A stretch of 64,000 nt of DNA. It comes from a bacterium (GTDB taxonomy: Bacteria; SZUA-79; Acidulodesulfobacterales; Acidulodesulfobacteraceae). Shown here in pieces: positions 26,810-35,067 of the stretch (within the stretch, counting starts at the first letter, position 1; every line of letters starts with the position of its first letter). Where the stretch lies: contig JAJYJI010000004.1 in NCBI GenBank assembly GCA_021789605.1, positions 1 through 64,000 of the forward strand. The letters run 5' to 3'. The notes under the pieces were generated by a model that made no database searches, had not been told where the DNA came from, and worked only from the letters and a program-made list of their open reading frames with translations. A program made the position numbers and the translations under genes.

Positions 26810-27408
26810 GGCCGAACGCCTCCGGTATTTCTTACGATATCTCCGGTCGATATAATTCCAAGTAGTTTATAGTCTTTATCTACTACGGGCAGATTGTTTA
26901 TTCCTTTTTCGACCAATTTATTAGCCGCCTCTTTTAGGCCGCTTCCCGAATAAATTACGATAGCGGGGGACGACATTATGTCTTTGACCGCTTTATCGCT
27001 TACGTCGGGGCGGCGGGGCGCGGGAACGCCGATAAGATGCTTTACGATATCCTTGAGGGTGTGGTTCTTCGCCAGTCCGGACGCCGCGATTATATCTTTG
27101 CGGGTTACTATGCCGGCTATCCTGTTTTCGTTATCTACTACGGGCAGGCAAGTTATCTTGTTCTCCGAAAATAAACGGATTGCATCGTCAATGCCGACGT
27201 ATTCCGAAACGGAAATTATGCTTCTGGCCATAACGGCATCTACGGGAACGTTATGCAGCCTGTCCTTTGCATGTTTTAAAGCGTGGAGGTATATTTCCTT
27301 AAAATCGTCGAGGGAGATATCCACATATGCTTTAAGCTCTTTAAACGCCGCCTTGATATCTTCGTCCGATATTTCGGCTATTTCGCATGTTTCGTTCGTT
27401 TCCTTCAT
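26806..27408 (-). CDS. Tandem CBS-domain protein
   Basis: 200 residues: a helical N-terminal region (1-55), then two CBS modules (about 58-110, DAVMARSIISVSEYVGIDDA to VTRKDIIAA; and about 140-195, VKDIMSSPAIVIYSGSGLKEA to ISTGDIVRN). A pair of CBS domains binds adenosine nucleotides. Translationally coupled to the HPP membrane protein, it is most simply its nucleotide-sensing regulatory subunit. A minus-strand TATAAT lies at 27478-27483, but no good -35 was found. Confidence 0.85.
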   Translation of the reverse strand: MKETNETCEIAEISDEDIKAAFKELKAYVDISLDDFKEIYLHALKHAKDRLHNVPVDAVMARSIISVSEYVGIDDAIRLFSENKITCLPVVDNENRIAGIVTRKDIIAASGLAKNHTLKDIVKHLIGVPAPRRPDVSDKAVKDIMSSPAIVIYSGSGLKEAANKLVEKGINNLPVVDKDYKLLGIISTGDIVRNTGGVRP

Positions 27409-27513
27409 AATAACATCCTCCTGCCGCGCTTCCGGAAAAACCGGGCGAAATTGAAATTGCGCGATGCGTTAATAATGATTATATACGAATTAAAATATTA
27501 AAGAAAATGACGC

Positions 27514-27543
27514 TTGACACATATTATTTTTTCTCGTTATAAT
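27514..27543 (+). promoter_or_regulatory. consensus promoter pointing antisense to the ferredoxin gene
   Basis: Plus-strand TTGACA (27514-27519) and TATAAT (27538-27543), both full consensus, with an 18-nt spacer. All annotated genes for many kilobases downstream are on the minus strand. The transcript would start about 27550 and run antisense into the 3' end of the gene at 27566-28693. A 14-codon ORF begins with the ATG at 27573, without a clear Shine-Dalgarno. Confidence 0.55.
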
Positions 27544-27565
27544 GAAAATGGATATTTTTGTAAAT

Positions 27566-28693
27566 TTAATCATATGAAAGCAAAACTTTCCGGTTTGAAA
27601 TATCCTTTATGTTTTTAACCCGATGCATTCTTACCGCACCAAAACCGCATATATCCCTGCAAAGATTGCACCCGGTGCATAAAAAAGGCTCGAGCGACAC
27701 CTCTTTTTCTTTAAACGTTAAAGCTCCGGTCGGACACAGTTCCCAGCAATTTGAACAGAAAGCGCAGTTCCCGTTCAGTTTGGGCAGCCTGATATTCAGC
27801 AGGGGCAATAATTCTTTATTTTCCTTTAAAAAAAGATACAGCTTTTTCTGCCTTTCGATAAGCAGTTTATTGCCCGGCTCTTCTTTTTTATTTCCATAGC
27901 CGGCGTTACCAACGCCGGACGAAAAAAACTCCGATAACGGCAGGTCTTCTATCGACAAATTGCCCGCTATATTTTTGGCTTTATTTTTAATCCCTTTAAG
28001 AGAATTTATAAAAAATTCCCTTCTGTCCAATACTTCAAAATCATGATTGCTTTTTTTCTCCGCCCGCTTATTCTTAATATCTATATAGCCGTCCGCCTCT
28101 TTAGCGCCCGCGGCCGTTTCTTTCTCCAAAAACACGTTTTCGTCGAAATCTTTTATGTTAACTTCCGACGCGCCCGCGGTTAAATTAAAAAACTTTTTTA
28201 TTTCGCCGATTCTCTTAATTTTTTTACCGTAAAAATATTTAAATTTGCAGGACTTGCAGTCCCCGGTTATAAAATGTAATTTCTTTCCTTTTTTAAAAAA
28301 AGTTATTATATCTAAATCGCCGATTTCAAAAATACATTCGATTTTATTAAACTGGGTCTTTCCGGCTGTTTTTATTTCCCGTCCCGTTTCGGAACAGAAA
28401 TAATAAATATCGCCTGAAGGCGAGTTTTTAGCTGTTGCGGATTCCGTTAAATTGTTATTTTTAAAGTAAAAAACGGAATTTGGACAGATATAAAGGCATG
28501 CTTTACAATTTATGCAATTTTCTAAAATCTTAACTTCCGTATCGGTAATTTTTATGGATGAAACGGGGCATCTTTCTATGCATTCGTAACATCCGGCCAT
28601 AGGCGTTTTAAGCCTTACGCAAAAATCCCCGTTAACGGATATTAATTCGTCTTCGCGGTTTAAAAATTTTTCCAGCAAACCTAATATATTCAT
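27566..28693 (-). CDS. Four-cluster-motif ferredoxin-like protein
   Basis: A 375-residue soluble iron-sulfur protein with cluster motifs at both ends. The N-terminal pair is C25, C35, C38, C42 (first cysteine displaced, irregular C-x9-C-x2-C-x3-CP) and C60/C63/C66/C70 (CINCKACLYICP). The C-terminal pair is CAFCSNCWELCP and CTGCNLCRDIC. Between them are extra cysteines (FCSETG and TGDCKSCKF) and a charged linker with DRREFF. Similar ferredoxins accompany molybdoenzyme or oxidoreductase systems, but I cannot identify a specific partner. Its start overlaps dusB by 4 nt (28690-28693), so the two are co-translated. Confidence 0.75.
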   Translation of the reverse strand: MNILGLLEKFLNREDELISVNGDFCVRLKTPMAGCYECIERCPVSSIKITDTEVKILENCINCKACLYICPNSVFYFKNNNLTESATAKNSPSGDIYYFCSETGREIKTAGKTQFNKIECIFEIGDLDIITFFKKGKKLHFITGDCKSCKFKYFYGKKIKRIGEIKKFFNLTAGASEVNIKDFDENVFLEKETAAGAKEADGYIDIKNKRAEKKSNHDFEVLDRREFFINSLKGIKNKAKNIAGNLSIEDLPLSEFFSSGVGNAGYGNKKEEPGNKLLIERQKKLYLFLKENKELLPLLNIRLPKLNGNCAFCSNCWELCPTGALTFKEKEVSLEPFLCTGCNLCRDICGFGAVRMHRVKNIKDISNRKVLLSYD

Positions 28694-29715
28694 ATTATAT
28701 CAACGGCGTTATCGTTATTATCCAAAAAAAAATCTCCTTCGCTTAAGGTTTTTAATATATTCGCGAGTTCTTTTCCGCTTTTCGCATCATTTACCGAACG
28801 CCTTAATTCCTTAGACCCTCTAAACCCTTTTAAAAGATTGTACAGATGAGGCCTTATAAGCCCGCACCCCCTTTCCTTGCCGTAAAACAGGCTCATTTCC
28901 TCCATTAACTCTATTATTATATCTATTTTCCGTTTAAGTTCGAGCGCAGTTGTATCTGCGGAACCGGCCGCCGCCGGAGCGCCTTCCGCTCCCGAAAGCG
29001 CAGCTCTGGAATGCTCCGCAAATATCCACGGCTTGCCTATTGCGCCTCTTGCGAACATAACGCCGTCTGCTCCAGTATTTTTTTTTATTTTTAAGGCGCT
29101 TTCTACGGTAAAGACGTCGCCGCTTGCGTAAACCGGAATAGCCAGAGCGTCTTTAAGCCTTTTCGTCAGCGAATGGTCCGCCGCTCCCCCAAACATCATA
29201 GCCCTTGTCCTCGGATGAAAGAATATTGCATCGACGCCGCAAGATTCAGCAATTTTTCCTATTTCGATGAAATTAACCGAATTTTCGTCAAACCCGCTTC
29301 GCGTTTTAATAGTAAAAATACAATCTTTTACGGCATGCCTGACGGCTTCGGCTATGAGGAAAAATTTTTTGCCGTCTTTTAAAATTGCGCTTCCGGCACC
29401 CGTTTTCACGACCTTTTTAACGGGGCATCCCATATTTATGTCGATAACTTTGAAACCTTTATCCGCAGCTTTTTTAGCGGCCAGCGCAAGCGCGTCGGGA
29501 ACGCTTCCGAAAAGCTGTATTCCTGTCGCATCTATGTCTTTTCCGGCTTCCGTCAGTTCCAGAGTAGCTTTATCGTTATGTAAAAATCCGTCCGCGCTTA
29601 TCATCTCCGTAAAACAAAATTCTGCTCCGTATTTTAACGATATTTTCCTGAACGGAAACCCCGTTATTCCCGCCATAGGCGCAAGAATTTGTCCGCCTAT
29701 TTTATCTTTAATCAT
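28690..29715 (-). CDS. dusB: tRNA-dihydrouridine synthase (DusB-like)
   Basis: FMN enzyme reducing uridines in tRNA D-loops. The conserved protein begins MIKDKIGGQILAPMAGITG. Family blocks include DINMGCPVKKV, the catalytic-cysteine position conserved as C in that motif, TRSGF, FHPRTRAMMF, SGDVFT and ARGAIGKPWIF. The open frame continues 40 codons further upstream to 29835, but that stretch overlaps the end of the ATPase gene out of frame and has no Dus homology. The ATG at 29713-29715 overlaps the ATPase stop (ATGA), and I use it, giving 341 residues. Unusual operon partners: an H+-ATPase and a ferredoxin-like protein. Confidence 0.9.
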   Translation of the reverse strand: MIKDKIGGQILAPMAGITGFPFRKISLKYGAEFCFTEMISADGFLHNDKATLELTEAGKDIDATGIQLFGSVPDALALAAKKAADKGFKVIDINMGCPVKKVVKTGAGSAILKDGKKFFLIAEAVRHAVKDCIFTIKTRSGFDENSVNFIEIGKIAESCGVDAIFFHPRTRAMMFGGAADHSLTKRLKDALAIPVYASGDVFTVESALKIKKNTGADGVMFARGAIGKPWIFAEHSRAALSGAEGAPAAAGSADTTALELKRKIDIIIELMEEMSLFYGKERGCGLIRPHLYNLLKGFRGSKELRRSVNDAKSGKELANILKTLSEGDFFLDNNDNAVDII

Positions 29716-32069
29716 TTGTCCGCGGCGGCATAATTTAGAACCGACACCTTTACAAAGTCTAATAGAATCATATATATCAACGTAAAAACAACAATATACA
29801 AAATAATAATTAACGGAATAGCCGCTATCAGCCATCCGAACGCCGCCATTAAAGTAGCCAGGACTATTCCGCCAAATTCAGCCGCGAGAAGAGGTTTTGA
29901 CGGCATAGAATTCCATAAATAGGATTTTTCGCGGACTAAGAATATATTGGCATGTCCGGAATAAACAAGTCCCAGAAATATAACGGCGTCTAATTCGCCC
30001 CCGCTCAGATTAAACAATTTCCATCCGGCAAGATATACTCCAAATATATAGGCGAGCCAGCCTATAGAAAATGCCGCCGAAATTTTCATCAGCTCTTTTA
30101 TGTTCCATTTATTGGGCGTTATGGAATATCTAACGTTATCGGTCGATAAGGACATAGTGACAAAATCGTTGGTAAAAATGAGCAAGAGAATTATTAAGGG
30201 CAGCGACTTTATGTCAAAGTTTTTACCGAATAAAAAAAGACCGAAAGCCAAAAATAAACCTACCTGTATAGTCTTTACTATCTTATTGGATATATAGGAA
30301 AACAGCCTTTGATAAACGCGCCTGCCCGTCTTGACGGCCGTTAACGCTCCGGATAATCCCGGATTCGTGAGAACGAGGCTTGCGGCCGCTTTTGCTACGT
30401 CCGTTGCGCTCGACACGGCGATGCCGACCTGAGCCTGCTTGAGGGCAGGCGCATCGTTTACGCCGTCTCCCGTCATCCCTATAACCTCTTTTCCGTTTTT
30501 TTGAAGCGCTTTGACGAGTTCATATTTATCTTCTGGGAAAATTCCGGCATAAGCCTCGCAGTCCGGAAATCCTGAAACTAATTCGACTCTGCCGTCTTTT
30601 TTTAAGCCGCCGTAATTGCAAATGCCTCCCGCCATGCCTAATTTTTGAGCCATATTAAGAGCCGTCGCGGGGTTATCGCCCGTAAGCATTTTTACCGTAA
30701 CGCCCAAATCTTTAAGTTCCGCTATAACCTCTTTGGAATCCGGACGGGGCGGGTCGGAAAGACCCAATAATCCGTAAAACTTCAGAGGCGAACCCTCTTC
30801 TCCGCCTAAAACCGCGATAGTCCTTTCTCCCCTGTTTGCAAATTCTTCCGATTCTTTTTCCCAGTCTATACCGGGGTCGAATTGTTTTATAATTAAAGGA
30901 GAGCCTTTTACCGCGGCATATTTCTTTCCTTCCGCCTCAAAGAAACCTTCCGACCGTTTGGTCTCAGGTTCAAACGGAATAAATTTAGTTTTTTGTGGAA
31001 TATCTATATTTAATTCTTTAGCTTTGCCTATAATAACTTTATCTATGGCATCCATTGCGGCTTCTTCCGAAGCGGCGGAAGCCATTTTAAGCAGTTCAGG
31101 CACGGTAAACCCATTATATGGACGCATAGTGGACAAGGTAAGCTCGTTCATGGTCAGGGTTCCGGTTTTATCGCTGCATAAAATCGCCATTGCCGCTGAG
31201 TCCTCTACCGCGCTTAATCTTGTGGTTAATACCCCTTCTTTGGATAAAGCCAGAGAGCCTATAGCGTTAGAAAGGGTAAACGTCGGAGGAAGAGCGACCG
31301 GAACGGAAGCGATAAGTAAAATAAGCGCAAATGGAAGCATCTCGCCGGCCGGTATTCCCAAAAGCAACGAATATATAAAAATAGCCCCTACGAGAACGGC
31401 GTCCATGGCAAGGAGATATTTAATTATCGACATAATAAGCATTTCCGCCTGGCTCGGAACTTTTGCTGTTTTTACCAGCTCGGCCGTTTTTCCGAAATAA
31501 CTGTTCCGCCCGGTTGCCGCAATAATGCCGCTTGCTTCGCCTCTTAATATGATAGAGCCGGCATAAACGGTGTCTTTTTGTCCTTTTTCCGCCGGAAGCG
31601 ACTCTCCCGTTAAAGCGGACTGGTCTGCTTCGACGCTCCCTTCGCCTATTTCCATGTCGGCAGGCGCAAAATCTCCCATCCGCAGAAGGACGTAATCTCC
31701 GGGGACAAGCTCTTTCGCCGGTATGACCGTCCATTTGCCGTCCCTTAACGCTCTTGCGTTAATCTGCAGTTTCTTTTTTAAAAGTTCTAACGCGCTCTGG
31801 GCTTTCTGCTCCTGAAGATAACCCAAAACGGCGTTGAAAACCAATAAAAATGATATTATTGCGGCATTTAAAAATTTCCCGAAGACAATTTCCAATATAA
31901 GCGTTGCTTCAAGCATCCACGGAATAGTACCCCAAAATTTTTTAAATAAAAACAGCAGTCGGTTTGGACGCTCTTCCGTAATTTCATTTAGTCCGTATTT
32001 CTCCAGAAGCTTTTTTGCTTCTTCGCCGCTTAATCCTTTGGATTGAGAGAAATTGCTTCCGTCTGTCAA
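29712..32069 (-). CDS. P-type (plasma-membrane H+-ATPase family) cation ATPase
   Basis: P3A-like ATPase of 785 residues, the type that exports protons and is common in acidophilic archaea and bacteria. Visible are the N-terminal GLSGEEAKKLLEKYGLNEI, the actuator motif LTGESLP, the membrane PVALPP, the phosphorylation site CSDKTGTLT, nucleotide-binding KGSP, and hinge MLTGDNPATA / GMTGDGVNDAPALKQA. About ten membrane helices. No C-terminal regulatory R-domain as in plant/yeast enzymes. The start is a TTG (32067-32069) with GAGGT 10 nt upstream. An acid-resistance role is inferred. The order mobB-ATPase-dusB-ferredoxin is compact. Confidence 0.9.
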   Translation of the reverse strand: MTDGSNFSQSKGLSGEEAKKLLEKYGLNEITEERPNRLLFLFKKFWGTIPWMLEATLILEIVFGKFLNAAIISFLLVFNAVLGYLQEQKAQSALELLKKKLQINARALRDGKWTVIPAKELVPGDYVLLRMGDFAPADMEIGEGSVEADQSALTGESLPAEKGQKDTVYAGSIILRGEASGIIAATGRNSYFGKTAELVKTAKVPSQAEMLIMSIIKYLLAMDAVLVGAIFIYSLLLGIPAGEMLPFALILLIASVPVALPPTFTLSNAIGSLALSKEGVLTTRLSAVEDSAAMAILCSDKTGTLTMNELTLSTMRPYNGFTVPELLKMASAASEEAAMDAIDKVIIGKAKELNIDIPQKTKFIPFEPETKRSEGFFEAEGKKYAAVKGSPLIIKQFDPGIDWEKESEEFANRGERTIAVLGGEEGSPLKFYGLLGLSDPPRPDSKEVIAELKDLGVTVKMLTGDNPATALNMAQKLGMAGGICNYGGLKKDGRVELVSGFPDCEAYAGIFPEDKYELVKALQKNGKEVIGMTGDGVNDAPALKQAQVGIAVSSATDVAKAAASLVLTNPGLSGALTAVKTGRRVYQRLFSYISNKIVKTIQVGLFLAFGLFLFGKNFDIKSLPLIILLLIFTNDFVTMSLSTDNVRYSITPNKWNIKELMKISAAFSIGWLAYIFGVYLAGWKLFNLSGGELDAVIFLGLVYSGHANIFLVREKSYLWNSMPSKPLLAAEFGGIVLATLMAAFGWLIAAIPLIIILYIVVFTLIYMILLDFVKVSVLNYAAADK

Positions 32070-32108
32070 AATAAGTTTAACCTCGTTTTAAAGATTTTAA
32101 TAAAGAAA

Positions 32109-32648
32109 TTAAAGTACCGTTTCTAAGATAATATTCCGCTCTATAAAATCGGCAATCTTTTCCGAATCGTTTATATTTATCTGAGGGATTTTTAAATTTT
32201 CGACAGGTTCGTCGCCGCAGACGAGTATGAGGTTGGGGTCGTTTTTAAACCGCGGCTCGAAATCCGGATTTAAATCTTTTCTGAAAAGTTCTATTTTTTT
32301 TATCTTAACGTCTTTGAATCCTTCAATTATAACTATGTCCGAGGCGGCGAAATATTTTCGGATTAAGCATTCAACGCCTGCATCGGAAAAATTATCGGCA
32401 TCGCTAAAGAAAGAAAGTTTTCCGGCGGAAAGCAGCATGGTCGAATACGCTCCCGCATTTTTATGCCTCCACGAGTCTTTTCCGGGAATATCCGCATCGA
32501 TATCGTGGTCGGTATGTTTAACGGACGAAACCCTGTAGCCCCTTCCAGATAATTTTTTTATAATTTTTTCTATAAGGGTAGTTTTGCCGGTGCCGGATTT
32601 AGCGACGAACGAAACCGCTTTGGGATTCCCTTCGGTATTTTTTAACAT
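32109..32648 (-). CDS. mobB: Molybdopterin-guanine dinucleotide biosynthesis protein MobB
   Basis: GTP-binding accessory protein for bis-MGD synthesis. 179 residues: P-loop FVAKSGTGKTTL, VKHTDHDIDADIPGKDSWRH (the family HDF/H-D-x-D region), and EGFKDVKIKKIELFR, which is the MobB signature. It follows mobA by 30 nt on the same strand. Confidence 0.92.
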   Translation of the reverse strand: MLKNTEGNPKAVSFVAKSGTGKTTLIEKIIKKLSGRGYRVSSVKHTDHDIDADIPGKDSWRHKNAGAYSTMLLSAGKLSFFSDADNFSDAGVECLIRKYFAASDIVIIEGFKDVKIKKIELFRKDLNPDFEPRFKNDPNLILVCGDEPVENLKIPQININDSEKIADFIERNIILETVL

Positions 32649-32678
32649 AAAAGACGAAAATATAAATTTATCGAAAAT

Positions 32679-33644
32679 TTATTTGTTTGTTTTAAAAGAT
32701 TCAACCGGGTCGGGGAGCATCTTTATGATTTTATCGCCCATAAAATTTAATTCGTTATCGTAATACATAGAGCCGTCTTTTTGAAAATTCTCGAAAGATT
32801 TTCTAAAATAAAAATAATTTCCGGTTTTGGCGTAAACCCACCAGTAATAAAAAGCCTTAGCCAATATCCCGTATGGTTCGTTTTTAGGGCTTGCCAAATC
32901 GAAAAACCTGTTGGCCTTTCTGATTTTAACGCTTTTAGAGCCGCCTTTATTAAATATCCTTTTATTAATATTATAATCTTCGATATCTTTTTTGCAGTTC
33001 ATATTCATAAAAATATACGGCGTTAAATTTTGGTTATTTTTTGCCATATCGAATATATTATAATAATAAACGGACGGCAAAAGCCTAAGTATATTAACCG
33101 AATCGTTAAATAAAAAATGTTCCTTCAGGTTAAGTGCGTAACCGTTCAGCATATCGAGCGCGTAAACAACGTCTTTTATTTTATAGCATGCAAGAAGCGG
33201 TTCCACGGTCGAATCCGGCCATAATGGGACGGCCGCTTTAACGTTCTCGGATTTTATTTTGCTTATCAGTTCTCTTGCGGCATAGGCGCTAAAAAAAGGA
33301 GCATCGACCTCCATAATTAAAACAATCTCCCCCTTCAGCCTTTTAATTGAACTGTAAATGCCTCTTAACGGACCTTTAAAGCCGCAGTTTTTATCGTCTA
33401 TAATTATGGCGGGAGCCGGTCTTTTTTTACCGGCTTTAGAACTTTTTTCTGCGGCATTTTCGGCTTCCGCGCGGTAATCTTTTATCCTGCTTTCATTCCT
33501 GCCGCATATTATTATATCGTCTGCGACTTCCATGGCGGCGGTTAACGCCCTTCCCAGAAAGGAAATTCCATTAAAATTATAAAAAGTCTTGTCCTCGCCG
33601 AATCTCTTGGACTCGCCGCCGGCAAGTATAATACAGCTAACCAT
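32679..33644 (-). CDS. mobA: MobA-like molybdenum cofactor guanylyltransferase with extra C-terminal region
   Basis: Residues 1 to about 222 are a MobA-type nucleotidyltransferase: LAGGESKRFGEDKT at 7-20, FKGPLRGIYSSI (GPLxGI), the metal site MEVDAPFF, and EPLLACYK. A poorly conserved insertion lies at about 55-78. Residues about 225-321 form an additional region (with ILAKAFYYWWVYAKTGNYFY) rich in aromatic and basic residues. It is not part of normal MobA (about 190-210 residues) and I cannot assign it. Starts 14 nt after the PTPS-like gene. It should attach GMP to molybdopterin; the tail may serve delivery to a client enzyme. Confidence 0.85.
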   Translation of the reverse strand: MVSCIILAGGESKRFGEDKTFYNFNGISFLGRALTAAMEVADDIIICGRNESRIKDYRAEAENAAEKSSKAGKKRPAPAIIIDDKNCGFKGPLRGIYSSIKRLKGEIVLIMEVDAPFFSAYAARELISKIKSENVKAAVPLWPDSTVEPLLACYKIKDVVYALDMLNGYALNLKEHFLFNDSVNILRLLPSVYYYNIFDMAKNNQNLTPYIFMNMNCKKDIEDYNINKRIFNKGGSKSVKIRKANRFFDLASPKNEPYGILAKAFYYWWVYAKTGNYFYFRKSFENFQKDGSMYYDNELNFMGDKIIKMLPDPVESFKTNK

Positions 33645-33657
33645 ATGGTTTAATTTT

Positions 33658-34149
33658 TCATTTCAGGTTCATCCCGATTTTTCCTCTCTGACCGTGGCCT
33701 TCGCTGAGCGTAACTTCAAGATAATCGATTTTATTATCGAACATTTCCCTGTTTTTAAGAGCGCATGCAAGCTCTCCGGCAAAATAAACCGTTAAGTCTT
33801 CTATATTAAGAGAGGGGATTTCCATCTTAAAAATATCGGCTTTCGGAATAATATAGAGCTTATCGTTTATCTCTATGCGGTAATGAAGCGCCTCTTCCGC
33901 AATTTTCTGAACGCTTGCCGGATAATCTGCTATCAAAATTTTATCTTCGAATGTTGCGCATATTTTTTTTATTGCGGATTTTAGATTGTATAAATGTATT
34001 ATCCTTCTTTTATCGTCAAATTCCCCGTTTATTAAAACGTCAACGTAATGAAAATGGGGATGTATTCTAGAACAATCGCCCCTGCCCGGAACGATGTGCA
34101 TGCATTCGAAAATCAAATCCGCTTCTTTTCCGATAAGTTCAACGACCAT
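33658..34149 (-). CDS. 6-pyruvoyl-tetrahydropterin synthase / QueD-like protein
   Basis: 163 residues of the PTPS/QueD fold. The zinc ligands are intact (H18, H30, H32 in CMH and CSRIHPHFH) and so is the family cysteine C26. The DHxxLN block that supplies the catalytic Asp-His pair is not recognisable: the aligned stretch reads FEDKILIADYP. A C-terminal Glu is kept in LEVTLSEGHG. It lies between moaA and mobA in a molybdenum-cofactor cluster and no queuosine gene is nearby. A pterin-related but non-QueD reaction, or a chaperone-like pterin-binding role, is therefore inferred. Ordinary QueD cannot be excluded. Confidence 0.75.
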   Translation of the reverse strand: MVVELIGKEADLIFECMHIVPGRGDCSRIHPHFHYVDVLINGEFDDKRRIIHLYNLKSAIKKICATFEDKILIADYPASVQKIAEEALHYRIEINDKLYIIPKADIFKMEIPSLNIEDLTVYFAGELACALKNREMFDNKIDYLEVTLSEGHGQRGKIGMNLK

Positions 34150-34195
34150 AGTTTATAAGCCTCTTATTTATAGTTAATTATGTTAAAGCGGCATT

Positions 34196-35041
34196 TTATT
34201 CATATAGGAAATTTTTCAAAAAACCGTTGGGAAGAAGCCTTAATCCCGAGCATCTGCCGCCCGATGATTCGCACGGGTCCTTTACGTTCCTGCAAAGCGT
34301 TATTTTAGCTCCGTTTATTTTAAAAAACTGCCTGTCGTTGGATTTTAAAGAATTAAAATCCATACCTGATTTTTGCAGTATCTTCACGGGGTCGCCGTAA
34401 TAATTGCGGTAAATGCCGCTTTCCGTTTTATCGGAAAGTTCTATAAACTGAAGGCTGAAACCGTTTTCCGAACAATATCCGATAATATCGTTCAGGCATT
34501 TTTTATCGGTATTTAAACCTTTTAATAAAAGGTTGTCTATTTCTATATTATAGCCGTTTTTTTTCAGCATGTTAAGTCCCGACAGAACCTCACCGAGCAG
34601 ATTCTTTCCGGTTATAAATTTGTAGATATCGGGGTTTAACGTATCTAAACTGACGGATATTTTGTTTATTATGTTAGGACTTAGGTCTTTCATCCTTTTT
34701 CTAACAAGCGTGCCGTTAGTCGTAATAAATATGTCCGCGTCCGCAATGTGCCTTATCTTATATAATAAATTTTTTAAGTCTTTGAACAAAAGGGGCTCTC
34801 CTCCGGTAAATTTTATTTTTTTGAGGCCGTATTCCCTTAACATATATATATTATTTATTATATCTCCGGTTTGGATGACTGACGTCATTTTTTTTGGAAC
34901 TCCTTCGTTATGGCAATAAAAACAATTTTCGTTGCAGCCGCTCGTCAACGATATCCTTAAAGAAGGAACCTCGAATCCAGACCTGTCCCGCCAGTAATCT
35001 TTTTCGCTTCTGCCGAATATTTTAAAAGGGTATCGATTCAT
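34196..35041 (-). CDS. moaA: MoaA-like radical SAM protein, C-terminally divergent
   Basis: Radical-SAM enzyme of the MoaA family, expected to rearrange GTP to 3',8-cH2GTP. The N-terminal cluster is C36/C40/C43 (SGCNENCFYC), GGEP sits at 80-83, and the N-terminal LRISLTSGC is typical. MoaA normally has about 320-340 residues, a C-terminal 4Fe-4S cluster on C-x2-C-x13-C, and often a Gly-Gly tail. This protein stops at 281. Its C-terminal cysteines are C250, C257 and C264 (x6/x6), the third canonical cysteine is F278, and there is no Gly-Gly tail. No frameshifted remainder follows in the 46 nt before the next gene. Either a variant MoaA or a relative with a different substrate. Confidence 0.8.
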   Translation of the reverse strand: MNRYPFKIFGRSEKDYWRDRSGFEVPSLRISLTSGCNENCFYCHNEGVPKKMTSVIQTGDIINNIYMLREYGLKKIKFTGGEPLLFKDLKNLLYKIRHIADADIFITTNGTLVRKRMKDLSPNIINKISVSLDTLNPDIYKFITGKNLLGEVLSGLNMLKKNGYNIEIDNLLLKGLNTDKKCLNDIIGYCSENGFSLQFIELSDKTESGIYRNYYGDPVKILQKSGMDFNSLKSNDRQFFKINGAKITLCRNVKDPCESSGGRCSGLRLLPNGFLKNFLYE

Positions 35042-35067
35042 TTTGTAGTTTTAAAATATTTTTTTAA

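Noticed and set aside
29716-29835. 40-codon N-terminal extension of dusB
   Set aside because: It overlaps the ATPase gene out of frame and has no Dus homology; the ATG at 29713-29715 forms a normal ATGA overlap.
30958-31500. Plus-strand 180-codon ORF within the P-type ATPase gene
   Set aside because: Antisense shadow arising from codon bias; no start signal or known domain.
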